A program made the position numbers and the translations under genes. Source: Enterococcus wangshanyuanii (lineage in GTDB: Bacteria; Bacillota; Bacilli; Lactobacillales; Enterococcaceae). Taken from it: a stretch of DNA of 64,000 nucleotides. Shown in pieces: positions 34,191 through 41,083 of the stretch (position 1 is its first letter; each line of letters starts with the position of its first letter). Below the pieces are notes generated by a model. The model was not told where the DNA came from and searched no databases. It was given only the letters and a program-made list of their open reading frames with translations. Location of the stretch: NCBI RefSeq assembly GCF_002197645.1, contig NZ_CP021878.1:1-64000 (forward strand), given 5' to 3'.

Positions 34191-34201
34191 CTTTAACACC
34201 T

Positions 34202-34244
34202 CCTTATAATGTACCTATATAGTGCTTATAGGTACATTATAAGG
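34202..34244. promoter_or_regulatory. 43-bp perfect inverted repeat before the 101-residue gene
   Basis: Arms of 18 bp, CCTTATAATGTACCTATA and its complement, are separated by seven bases. The gene-side arm runs into the AAGGAGG binding site, so it may be an operator or an mRNA hairpin that hides the site. TATAAT-like sequences lie inside the arms. Confidence 0.7.
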
Positions 34245-34288
34245 TTTTTCTCAAAAATTGTCAACTCTTTTCTAAAAAAAATACTTTA

Positions 34289-34312
34289 TATCAAAAACCA
34301 ATGTTTTTGGCA
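34289..34312. promoter_or_regulatory. Further 24-bp res-like dyad
   Basis: TATCAAAAACC…TTTTTGGCA matches, inverted, the dyads at 32928 and 33032. It lies on the far side of the resolvase and the 101-residue gene. Confidence 0.5.
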
Positions 34313-34405
34313 AAGTTATTTTTTTACACTTATTCTTGACTCAAAGAAAGTGATCACGTAGCAGCTGCTGAAGATATTTTTTACCTATACTCAAATTTTA
34401 CAAAT

Positions 34406-34777
34406 TTAGTTCAGATCCGGAAGTATTGCAACAAATCCAAATACTACATAATCTTCTTTTTGTTCAAAGTCAGTAATGTAAATGATTTCTACAGTTAATA
34501 TTCTTCCTGTGTATCTTCCATTTTCAAATTCTCTCAAATTTACGATATCATCGACTTTGAAATTCCTATCATTTCTCCTAATTTCAAAATTTTTCAAGCC
34601 TTGAAGAACATCTTTAAAATATTCTGGCCCAATCTTTAAATCGTGATCAGCTTTGTTCTCTAGACATGAACTACAAAGATTATCAGTTATCCAGTAGCAA
34701 CCTCCTACACAAGCATTATTCTGTGTACAGCCACATTCAACACACTTTCTTGTATCTTCATCAAAAATGGATTCCAT
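34406..34777 (-). CDS. DUF3850/ASCH-like protein with N-terminal zinc ribbon
   Basis: 123 residues. Cys pairs CVECGCTQNNAC…CSSC near the N-terminus suggest a zinc-binding site. DHDLKIGPEYFKDVLQGLKN, then FEIRRNDRNFKVDDIVNLREF, is the DUF3850 signature of the ASCH/PUA-like fold, often RNA-associated. AAGGAG lies ten bases before the chosen ATG. First of a set of small genes separated by a common 16-base motif. Confidence 0.7.
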   Translation of the reverse strand: MESIFDEDTRKCVECGCTQNNACVGGCYWITDNLCSSCLENKADHDLKIGPEYFKDVLQGLKNFEIRRNDRNFKVDDIVNLREFENGRYTGRILTVEIIYITDFEQKEDYVVFGFVAILPDLN

Positions 34778-34814
34778 TAGATACATTCTCCTTTTCTGTT
34801 TGTCCTAAAAACCG

Positions 34815-35009
34815 TCATTTTTTATTGAAATAGCTTTTCAATGCATTTTCTACTGTACTTTGTCCTAATTCCTCTATTAATATTGAATGAATACTAGAGA
34901 TCGATTCCAGTTCTTTTGCTTCATGTGCTAACTGATCAAAATATTTCATAGGATCTTCAATTTCAGTAAAGCAAACTTGTTTGAGTTTGTCTGATAATAA
35001 CATATTCAA
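34815..35009 (-). CDS. Unknown 64-residue protein
   Basis: Begins MNMLLSDKLKQVCF and is helical and acidic (FDQLAHEAKELESISSIHSI). Binding site AAAGGGAAGA. An alternative start is the third codon. No family recognised. Confidence 0.45.
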   Translation of the reverse strand: MNMLLSDKLKQVCFTEIEDPMKYFDQLAHEAKELESISSIHSILIEELGQSTVENALKSYFNKK

Positions 35010-35041
35010 ATCTTCCCTTTCTTAAAACCGTCATTTTTATT

Positions 35042-35272
35042 TTAACTAACTACTTCTTTCAAAGTTTCAATAACATCATCTAAAGAGTTAAGGGAATCTT
35101 CAAATTCACTGATCGCATCTTCAGATTTTTCATAGTTTGTTGATCCTTGTAAATTATCAGGGATATTTTCAAAATAATCCTCTTCTTCTTCTTTCAGTTT
35201 TTCAAGCTCTTCATATTGAGCTTTGAGTATTTCTAAACTCACAGTTATTGCTTTCCTCCTTGTTGCATTCAC
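35042..35272 (-). CDS. Unknown 76-residue coiled-coil protein
   Basis: GTG start with AAAGGAG eight bases upstream (MNATRRKAITVSLE). An upstream in-frame ATG belongs to the repeated ATGACGGTTTTTGA motif and is probably not the start. The sequence is mostly charged helix (EELEKLKEEEEDYFE). Common type of small plasmid/phage protein. Confidence 0.5.
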   Translation of the reverse strand: MNATRRKAITVSLEILKAQYEELEKLKEEEEDYFENIPDNLQGSTNYEKSEDAISEFEDSLNSLDDVIETLKEVVS

Positions 35273-35311
35273 TTTTTTATCTCCTTTCTCAAAAACCGTC
35301 ATTTAAAATTG

Positions 35312-35515
35312 CTAATTTTGTTGCTCTTGATCCATTACAACAAGCATTTGTCTAGTCAAACGGAGTAAGTCCCCTTCTTCGCTGTTTGGCCAATCATATG
35401 ATCCATCGATCTTCATGTAGGCGTGTCTCATTCTTTCTACTAAATTATCTCGATACCATTTTGCATCACCGTGTATTTCAGGTTCTTTTTCATTGATAAA
35501 TTCTTTTCTTTCCAT
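35312..35515 (-). CDS. Unknown 67-residue protein
   Basis: MERKEFINEKEPEIHGDAKW, with GAAGGG before the ATG. Small, charged, aromatic in the middle (GSYDWPNSEEGD). No family recognised. Confidence 0.45.
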   Translation of the reverse strand: MERKEFINEKEPEIHGDAKWYRDNLVERMRHAYMKIDGSYDWPNSEEGDLLRLTRQMLVVMDQEQQN

Positions 35516-35555
35516 AAAACACCCTTCTTTCTTTTAATACCTCAAAAACTGCCAT

Positions 35556-35774
35556 TTAATTATCATATTTTCGTACTACAAATTTTTCGCCATATTCGTC
35601 TTTCCAAAAGCCCTTTTGGATTGGTTGCATCAAATACACTTCAGAATCATCTTCAGGCCAATTCGCATATCGATCACATAAATCATCAAAGTAACTTTTT
35701 GCTTCTTCATAACTATCAAATGGTGTTGTTTCATCATTTTGCGGATCATATACAAAATATTTTTCTGATTTCAT
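35556..35774 (-). CDS. Unknown 72-residue protein
   Basis: MKSEKYFVYDPQNDETTPFD with AAAAGGAGG upstream. Acidic and rich in Tyr/Trp/Asp (YANWPEDDSEVYLM). Resembles small accessory proteins of plasmids, without a known role. Confidence 0.5.
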   Translation of the reverse strand: MKSEKYFVYDPQNDETTPFDSYEEAKSYFDDLCDRYANWPEDDSEVYLMQPIQKGFWKDEYGEKFVVRKYDN

Positions 35775-35810
35775 CGTTGTTCAACCTCCTTTTGTCACAT
35801 AAATACGCTA

Positions 35811-36473
35811 TTAACAATTTAATTGTTCATGCCTTCTAAATTTGACACCTTCCTGGTAGCCTGAATGATACGCTTCAATGTCTTTTACTGTGTGAGAAGT
35901 ACCTTTTCCCTTAACGAGTTCAAGTCCTTCTAAATGCGTTGCAACTGCTTCAGGTAGTTGAAGAGCTAATTCATAACCGTTTGTTAATACTTGACTATCT
36001 AGGGTGTTTTCTAGACCGACTAAGTAACCTTGAATATAATCTTGTTTCAATTGCCATTTCCGTTTTCTTTTTCTTTTTATTTCAGGTTGCTGCATAAACT
36101 TTTTAGCACAATAAGAAATGCTTCCGCTCGCATACTGAAACGTTATCTCTGCAATTTGAAGGTCTGAAGATAATCCAGTTAATTTCAATTTTACGGGTGT
36201 TCCTGCTTCGTAATAAAACTTGACACGAAAGTTTTTAGCTATAATTCTTGCTAATCTATACAACCATTTTTGCGGTTTTCCTTCATACACAATAACAGTA
36301 TCAACTAAATCATTAGTTAGCTTTTGAGTGTAGGTAAAGATATCATTTTCAGTAATTTTGTACTCTAGCATTAGTTCTTGCGCTTTCGCTAAAGCGCTCA
36401 TTGATTCAGCATCGTTTGCATCGTTCGCAAGGGCTAGTAATCTTTGGATCTTATCTTTTCTTTTATTATCCAT
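35811..36473 (-). CDS. DUF2786-domain protein
   Basis: 220 residues. The N-terminal DUF2786 signature is present: KIQRLLALANDANDAESMSA, then LAKAQELMLEYKI. A following region of about 150 residues has a basic loop (PEIKRKRKRKWQLKQDY). Such proteins are frequent on phages and plasmids; function not established. Confidence 0.7.
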   Translation of the reverse strand: MDNKRKDKIQRLLALANDANDAESMSALAKAQELMLEYKITENDIFTYTQKLTNDLVDTVIVYEGKPQKWLYRLARIIAKNFRVKFYYEAGTPVKLKLTGLSSDLQIAEITFQYASGSISYCAKKFMQQPEIKRKRKRKWQLKQDYIQGYLVGLENTLDSQVLTNGYELALQLPEAVATHLEGLELVKGKGTSHTVKDIEAYHSGYQEGVKFRRHEQLNC

Positions 36474-36494
36474 ATTCTCTCCGATCAGGAATGT

Positions 36495-36857
36495 TTATTC
36501 TTTCTTTGGTTTTACGCATATCTCTTTAATAAATTGACCTTTTGCCAATTCATAATAATTATCAGTCATTTTTTTGATCAGTTCATATTTTGACAATTTT
36601 ATTCCTGCAGAATCGTATTGATCAAGCAACCAATCTATTTTTTCTTCTGTGTCCGAATAACCATAGACCTTTTCTTCTGCAAATTGAGTCAAGGCTTCAG
36701 CGTTCTTTAAACGTAAATTATCAAGGGAAGCATCACCGTTTCTAAAGTTTCGTACAGTTGTTTCACTCTTTATACCTGCAGCTTCTGCAATCTTTCTATT
36801 AGATATTTGTGTTTCCTCGAACAATAATTTTTCAATCAGTTTTCTATCTGCATACAT
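36495..36857 (-). CDS. HTH DNA-binding protein (120 residues)
   Basis: MYADRKLIEKLLFEETQISN, then RKIAEAAGIKSETTVRNFRNG, is a helix-turn-helix, followed by NLRLKNAEALTQFAE. An 11-bp perfect inverted repeat lies just upstream (36888-36923), suggesting autoregulation. Regulator of the small-gene cluster is the likely role. Confidence 0.6.
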   Translation of the reverse strand: MYADRKLIEKLLFEETQISNRKIAEAAGIKSETTVRNFRNGDASLDNLRLKNAEALTQFAEEKVYGYSDTEEKIDWLLDQYDSAGIKLSKYELIKKMTDNYYELAKGQFIKEICVKPKKE

Positions 36858-36887
36858 AAGAATAATCCTTTCGCTGCAGCGGTTGTC

Positions 36888-36923
36888 CGCTACTATTAAA
36901 TTTGATATATTGTAATAGTAGCG
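36888..36923. promoter_or_regulatory. Inverted repeat upstream of the 120-residue HTH gene
   Basis: CGCTACTATTA and TAATAGTAGCG are perfect 11-bp arms, 14 bases apart, 31 bases from the ATG. Likely operator. Confidence 0.6.
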
Positions 36924-36980
36924 AATTACCCTAGACGGTTTTTGTTACTACCTCTGTTCTGCTGTAACAGGACAGGGGCA

Positions 36981-37220
36981 TTATTTTTTTAGTTCTTTAC
37001 TTGAAATAGATACTATAATCTCATTTTCTTCATCATTTGACTGGATCTGAAAAAAGTCACCTACTTCGTCATATTCAAACGTGAACCCGCTACCTTCTTT
37101 AATAAGTTGTTTAACAATCTCTAAAGCGGTTGAATCAGCATGTTCTTTAGCGCCTTTTCTTGTTTCAAATGCCTCAATATTCAAGTCTTCGGGGTATTTC
37201 TCTTCCACGATATAAACCAT
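36981..37220 (-). CDS. Unknown acidic 79-residue protein
   Basis: MVYIVEEKYPEDLNIEAFET with a GAGG-type binding site. Beta-alpha looking, with FTFEYDEVGDFFQIQ. No family recognised. Confidence 0.5.
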   Translation of the reverse strand: MVYIVEEKYPEDLNIEAFETRKGAKEHADSTALEIVKQLIKEGSGFTFEYDEVGDFFQIQSNDEENEIIVSISSKELKK

Positions 37221-37277
37221 TTTTCTTCCTCATTTCATTTACATTTTTTTGTTGCAACATTATTTTTCTTGTGACAC

Positions 37278-37733
37278 TTAGACGGCTTTTGTTTTTAGAG
37301 CATAACGTTCAACAGCGCCGTCTTGATCTTCTTTGCCTACAGCCCACTTCCCTTTTTTCTTCAATGTAGATAAGGTTTTTCCTGAAGGAACAAGACTGTT
37401 ACCTACTAAAAACCATTTACCAAATTTTCCAGTTATTTTGTCTCGTATTTTACATTGGACTTCAACTACTTCTTGCTGTGATACAGGACTTGTAAATGTA
37501 TTCAGCATACTTTTATCGACTTCTCCTACTCTGTGTAAAACAGCAATCATATAACCTTTCTTATTTGTTACCAATAAGTTTGTCTTGTCTTCGGAAGTGT
37601 CAACAAGTAAAGTGTGGCCGCCGATCAAATGGAACTCAATATCTTTTTTGTCCCACTCGACACTTTTATATTGCAACCCTTCTTCAAGCATAATTGTTTC
37701 TAATTCCTCTAAACTACGAAATTCTTTTCTCAT
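37278..37733 (-). CDS. Unknown 151-residue protein
   Basis: MRKEFRSLEELETIMLEEGL, then HLIGGHTLLVDTSEDKTNLLV. Soluble, beta-rich, basic C-terminus. AAAGGGG upstream. First gene of the small-gene cluster, divergent from the toxin-antitoxin pair. Confidence 0.5.
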   Translation of the reverse strand: MRKEFRSLEELETIMLEEGLQYKSVEWDKKDIEFHLIGGHTLLVDTSEDKTNLLVTNKKGYMIAVLHRVGEVDKSMLNTFTSPVSQQEVVEVQCKIRDKITGKFGKWFLVGNSLVPSGKTLSTLKKKGKWAVGKEDQDGAVERYALKTKAV

Positions 37734-37768
37734 ATAATTACCCCTTTCTTTATCCTAATACCATTGCA

Positions 37769-37804
37769 GCGCACTTAAATGCGCATGTCAACACTTAAAT
37801 GCGC
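37769..37804. promoter_or_regulatory. Operator repeats of the toxin-antitoxin operon
   Basis: GCGCACTTAAATGCGC (37769-37784) is palindromic, and CACTTAAATGCGC recurs at 37792-37804. They lie between the divergent gene and the toxin promoter, where the antitoxin would bind. Confidence 0.65.
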
Positions 37805-37825
37805 GTTTTTTTGCAAATTGGGCGC

Positions 37826-37854
37826 TTGAATTTTGATAGCAAATCCGCTATAAT
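37826..37854 (+). promoter_or_regulatory. Promoter giving a leaderless toxin message
   Basis: TTGAAT and TATAAT are separated by 17 bases. The -10 ends six bases before the toxin ATG, so transcription should begin at or next to the start codon. No ribosome-binding site fits. Confidence 0.65.
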
Positions 37855-37860
37855 AAGAGT

Positions 37861-38220
37861 ATGGAGAAACCACAATTTAACTACATAAGAAGAAAAGACG
37901 GAACAAGTGAATTTGTTGAGTTTATTGATTCGCTGCCTGAAAAGGATTCAGCTAAACTCTTAGCAACTATCAAAAAGACAGAAGAACATGGACTGCTCGT
38001 TGCACAAAGAATGGAGTGGATAAAAAAGTTAGATTCCGATTTATATGAACTACGTTCTAAGGTTGGAAGTAATATTCAACGAGCTATTTATTTTCAAAAA
38101 GTCGGCAATGAATTTTTGATCACTCATGGATTTACTAAGAAAACACAAAAAACACCTAAAAGCGAAATAGATCACGCCAACAACTTGAAAAAAATGTATG
38201 AGAAAGGAGAATTAGAATGA
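37861..38220 (+). CDS. HigB/RelE-type toxin (Gp49-like)
   Basis: 119 residues matching the phage-derived Gp49/HigB group of RelE-superfamily toxins: FVEFIDSLPEKDSAKLLATI, then LYELRSKVGSNIQRAIYF and FLITHGFTKKTQKTPKSEI. These proteins cleave mRNA at the ribosome. The gene order toxin-antitoxin and the four-base overlap with the next gene are typical of higBA. The start has no Shine-Dalgarno and the promoter abuts it. Confidence 0.85.
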   Translation: MEKPQFNYIRRKDGTSEFVEFIDSLPEKDSAKLLATIKKTEEHGLLVAQRMEWIKKLDSDLYELRSKVGSNIQRAIYFQKVGNEFLITHGFTKKTQKTPKSEIDHANNLKKMYEKGELE

Positions 38221-38492
38221 CAGCAATAGATCAATTAATTAAGAAAAAGAAAAGTGAAAGTCCGACATTTTCGCAAGAATACGAAAAAGAAGCGCAGCGC
38301 TTAGAGATTGCTGTAGCAGTAGCGCAGCTACGAAAAGAATTAGGGTATACACAAAGGGAACTTGCCGAAAAAGTCGGCAAACCTCAAAGTACGATCGCAA
38401 GGATCGAGAACGGAACAGTTAATGTCAGTTTTAAGGTTCTCTATGAGATCGCAACAAAGGTCGGTAAAGAATTGCATGTAGAATTTAAGTAG
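38217..38492 (+). CDS. HigA-type XRE antitoxin
   Basis: 91 residues with an XRE helix-turn-helix: VAQLRKELGYTQRELAEKVG, then KPQSTIARIENGTVNVSF. It overlaps the toxin by ATGA and is followed by a terminator. It should neutralise the toxin and repress the operon through the upstream GCGCA-type palindromes. AGAAAGGAG lies before the ATG. Confidence 0.85.
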   Translation: MTAIDQLIKKKKSESPTFSQEYEKEAQRLEIAVAVAQLRKELGYTQRELAEKVGKPQSTIARIENGTVNVSFKVLYEIATKVGKELHVEFK

Positions 38493-38493
38493 A

Positions 38494-38520
38494 GGGCTAT
38501 TTCATAGCCTTCTTTTTTTT
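38494..38520 (+). terminator. Terminator of the toxin-antitoxin operon
   Basis: AGGGCTAT-TTC-ATAGCCTT with a long T tract. Confidence 0.8.
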
Positions 38521-38596
38521 TAGAACAAAGGAAAAGACTCAAAAGCAGGAGCACTAGTAATTTTGATATTTGTATTTATTTAGCTCAATCACATAT

Positions 38597-38777
38597 TTTT
38601 CACACGCAATATGATCGTGTATTATTCTTACTCTTTTCATTTAGAATCAGTATACAAGTACCAAACAGACTTCAACAAAATCAGCCAATATCGACATTAT
38701 CAATCGTTGAAATTTCATATTTTGAGTAGTATTGGCTATAAGATTGGCTAGGGAAGCTTCCCTAGCCCTTTCTTTTT
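38597..38777 (+). ncRNA. Possible small RNA
   Basis: The 280 bases between the antitoxin and the 151-residue minus-strand gene have no open frame. TTTTCA and TATTAT 17 bases apart (38597-38625) could start a plus-strand RNA that ends at a perfect 22-bp palindrome (GGCTAGGGAAG and complement, 38746-38767) followed by CTTTCTTTTT. An AGCCAATA…TATTGGCT dyad lies within. Weakly supported. Confidence 0.35.
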
Positions 38778-38802
38778 GTCATCTTAATTAAATCAATGAT
38801 TA

Positions 38803-39258
38803 TTAGTCATAGTGACAATGCTTATCTATTTCATGCAAACTAATATTCATCTGTTCAATGTAAATTTCTAAAAGTCTGAAGCTACTAACTTTGATTTCAG
38901 GAATTGAAACAATATAGCGTACAATATCCAAGTTATTCACTTTTTCTAAGTTAAGGTGAAATGGAGTTCCATAAAAAAACTTGATAACATCTTGTAAAGA
39001 ACGTAAATCATTAATACCAAATGGAATCCCATATTTCGCAATACCAAAGCTTCCATCATAATATATGAAGACATCTACAGATCCCATTAAGCACAATTGA
39101 TCATAATCAAGCTCAACAATAAATGATTTTGCTATAATGTTACGCTTCCCTTTTTTAATGAGAGGTGCTTCTTCCACATAAGTTACCTGTTCCATTTTTT
39201 TGAGTTTGTCTATATACCCCGCCACTTTTTTATTGAATTCTTTATCCATTCTCCTCAT
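38803..39258 (-). CDS. Unknown 151-residue protein at the operon end
   Basis: MRRMDKEFNKKVAGYIDKLK, then a beta-rich region (DYDQLCLMGSVDVFIYYDGSFG). AAAGGAG lies 11 bases before the chosen ATG. No family recognised. Last gene of the minus-strand transfer operon. Confidence 0.5.
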   Translation of the reverse strand: MRRMDKEFNKKVAGYIDKLKKMEQVTYVEEAPLIKKGKRNIIAKSFIVELDYDQLCLMGSVDVFIYYDGSFGIAKYGIPFGINDLRSLQDVIKFFYGTPFHLNLEKVNNLDIVRYIVSIPEIKVSSFRLLEIYIEQMNISLHEIDKHCHYD

Positions 39259-39287
39259 ATGTAAACACACTCCTTTTTATAATCCAA

Positions 39288-40319
39288 TCAATTAAAATTA
39301 CTTGAAAACAAAGGAAAACCACTCACATAACAAGTCGGCCTCGGATCGTTCTTGCCCCATTTAGGTTTTTTATTGAATTCGTAACTCCTTCCGCTGCATC
39401 CTCTCCCCTTCTGAATAATGAAATATCTGTTTCTCTCTCGATCGATTGCTGTAAGAAGTGTCGCCTCCTCATCAGAAATTACAACTTGTCCGCCCATTCG
39501 ATAATGACCAGACGAACTATTTTCTCGATCACTGTGACTGTTTCCAGATTGAGCCAAAATTGGTGTATTTAATGGAAGATTATTTTCAGCTAACCAGGTC
39601 TCTGAAAATGCTTGAATAATCACATATTTTGACGAATAGAGTTCATTTATTTCACCATTCGCCAATGGAATAAGCCAGTATTCATCAATTTTGAATACAC
39701 CATAGACATATTTATTTTGACTATTCAGTCGCTCCTTCAGTTGACCAACCTCTGTTATCCAATCCGTAATGGATTCTGAGTGGAAAAAGGATTCATTCAT
39801 TTTTCTTTTCGCCTGAAGGTAGGACAACTCCACGTCAACCATAGGCAAAGACGTACAATGATTCGTTTTTAATTCCTTGTGATCCAGGATACCTGCTGTC
39901 TCTAATTCAGAGTAAGAATGTAAACAGTTGTCCACTAAAAATGTTAGGCCGCCGTATCGTTTATTTCCATTTTTTAGAATCCCATGAAGATATTTTTTAT
40001 TAGGAAACATTGTCGCCAGCTGTAAAGAATGCTTTAGCTTCTTTTTGGAAATCATATCTGTGATCACGACATCGCAAGTACCATTTTTCTTTTCTACGTC
40101 ATCGTCAAACCAATCTTCCCTTGAAAAAACCATCGGGACATAATCAAACAAGTAATGCCCACTTTCTGTAAAGTGTTGATCCTTTTGTGAACAAGCAATT
40201 TTTTGATCAAAATAATGAAGGCCTTTACGATTCTTTTCAGCCATCACATTTTTTTCTTTATCCAGGCAATAGCCATAGTCACCTTCAAACGTATCTGTTA
40301 AATAAATTAGTTTCGTCAT
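39288..40319 (-). CDS. Unknown 343-residue protein
   Basis: MTKLIYLTDTFEGDYGYCLD. Soluble-looking, with no signal peptide or membrane segment. Aromatic and Cys-rich near the end (GRGCSGRSYEFNKKPKWG). It lies 15 bases after the nuclease gene, so the two are co-transcribed. I recognise no domain. Confidence 0.5.
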   Translation of the reverse strand: MTKLIYLTDTFEGDYGYCLDKEKNVMAEKNRKGLHYFDQKIACSQKDQHFTESGHYLFDYVPMVFSREDWFDDDVEKKNGTCDVVITDMISKKKLKHSLQLATMFPNKKYLHGILKNGNKRYGGLTFLVDNCLHSYSELETAGILDHKELKTNHCTSLPMVDVELSYLQAKRKMNESFFHSESITDWITEVGQLKERLNSQNKYVYGVFKIDEYWLIPLANGEINELYSSKYVIIQAFSETWLAENNLPLNTPILAQSGNSHSDRENSSSGHYRMGGQVVISDEEATLLTAIDRERNRYFIIQKGRGCSGRSYEFNKKPKWGKNDPRPTCYVSGFPLFSSNFN

Positions 40320-40334
40320 TTATATTTCCCTCCA

Positions 40335-41063
40335 TTATTCTTTAGTTGCAGCTCCTGTCGCATAATTGATCTGATAGCCGTCTTGAACGTTGAAAATATA
40401 AACGTTGTAGGCAAATTCGTCTGTTTCAACACTTGCTGCTTCCATTTGTACACCACGAGCTACCAATTCATCGCCAATGAAATGAGACGTGACTCGATAA
40501 CGAACATGATTTCCTGTTAATTGGATATAATCCATGATCTGATTTTCATAGTTCAACATATGTGGAGTATTGAAACTACGTGTTCCTGTCATTAAATTTT
40601 TTGGATTATTGTTTTCACCTGTCATCTGAAATCCGATTAAGTGACAACGATTGTATAACCACTGACCATCTGAAAGTTTCTTTTGATTCCAACCAGTCGG
40701 TTTTATTGTCAAAGTCTCTCTTTCTACAGTAGGAAATGATTCTTTCCCAATCAGGGCATTTGCTACACCCACACGATTCAACTGATCCAAATCTGAAAAA
40801 GACTGCCAAACACCGTTGTTAAGTGACAAGTCTTCCTCTGAAAACGTAGGCTTATTATCGTTAAGTACAATCTCTTGATTCATGCCGTCATACTCTACAG
40901 GGAAATCGCTTGAATAAGAATTTTCTTGTTGAGAAACTTCTGTTGAATCCAATGAACTGTTGCTTGTACGTCCAATAGAATCTAACTGCCTACTACAACC
41001 ACTCAACATAAAAAAGAAAGCTGCTAGTATAGACAGCTTCCTGAGTGTAAATTTATTTTTCAT
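40335..41063 (-). CDS. Lipoprotein DNA/RNA non-specific endonuclease
   Basis: 242 residues. Lipoprotein signal with lipobox MLSGC (Cys at about 22), a Ser-rich linker, then a nuclease domain: NRCHLIGFQMTGENNNPKNL, NTPHMLNYENQIMDYI. The catalytic His is in RCH, where EndA/NucA enzymes have DRGH, and the Asn-rich metal-binding stretch is intact. It should act on the outer face of the membrane. It follows the relaxase, so it may process or degrade DNA at the mating contact. Confidence 0.75.
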   Translation of the reverse strand: MKNKFTLRKLSILAAFFFMLSGCSRQLDSIGRTSNSSLDSTEVSQQENSYSSDFPVEYDGMNQEIVLNDNKPTFSEEDLSLNNGVWQSFSDLDQLNRVGVANALIGKESFPTVERETLTIKPTGWNQKKLSDGQWLYNRCHLIGFQMTGENNNPKNLMTGTRSFNTPHMLNYENQIMDYIQLTGNHVRYRVTSHFIGDELVARGVQMEAASVETDEFAYNVYIFNVQDGYQINYATGAATKE

Positions 41064-41083
41064 TTTCTTTCCTCACATTCTTA

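Noticed and set aside
35273..35302. ATG start of the coiled-coil gene in the repeated motif
   Set aside because: The ATG belongs to a motif found at other junctions too, and a GTG with AAAGGAG lies ten codons downstream.
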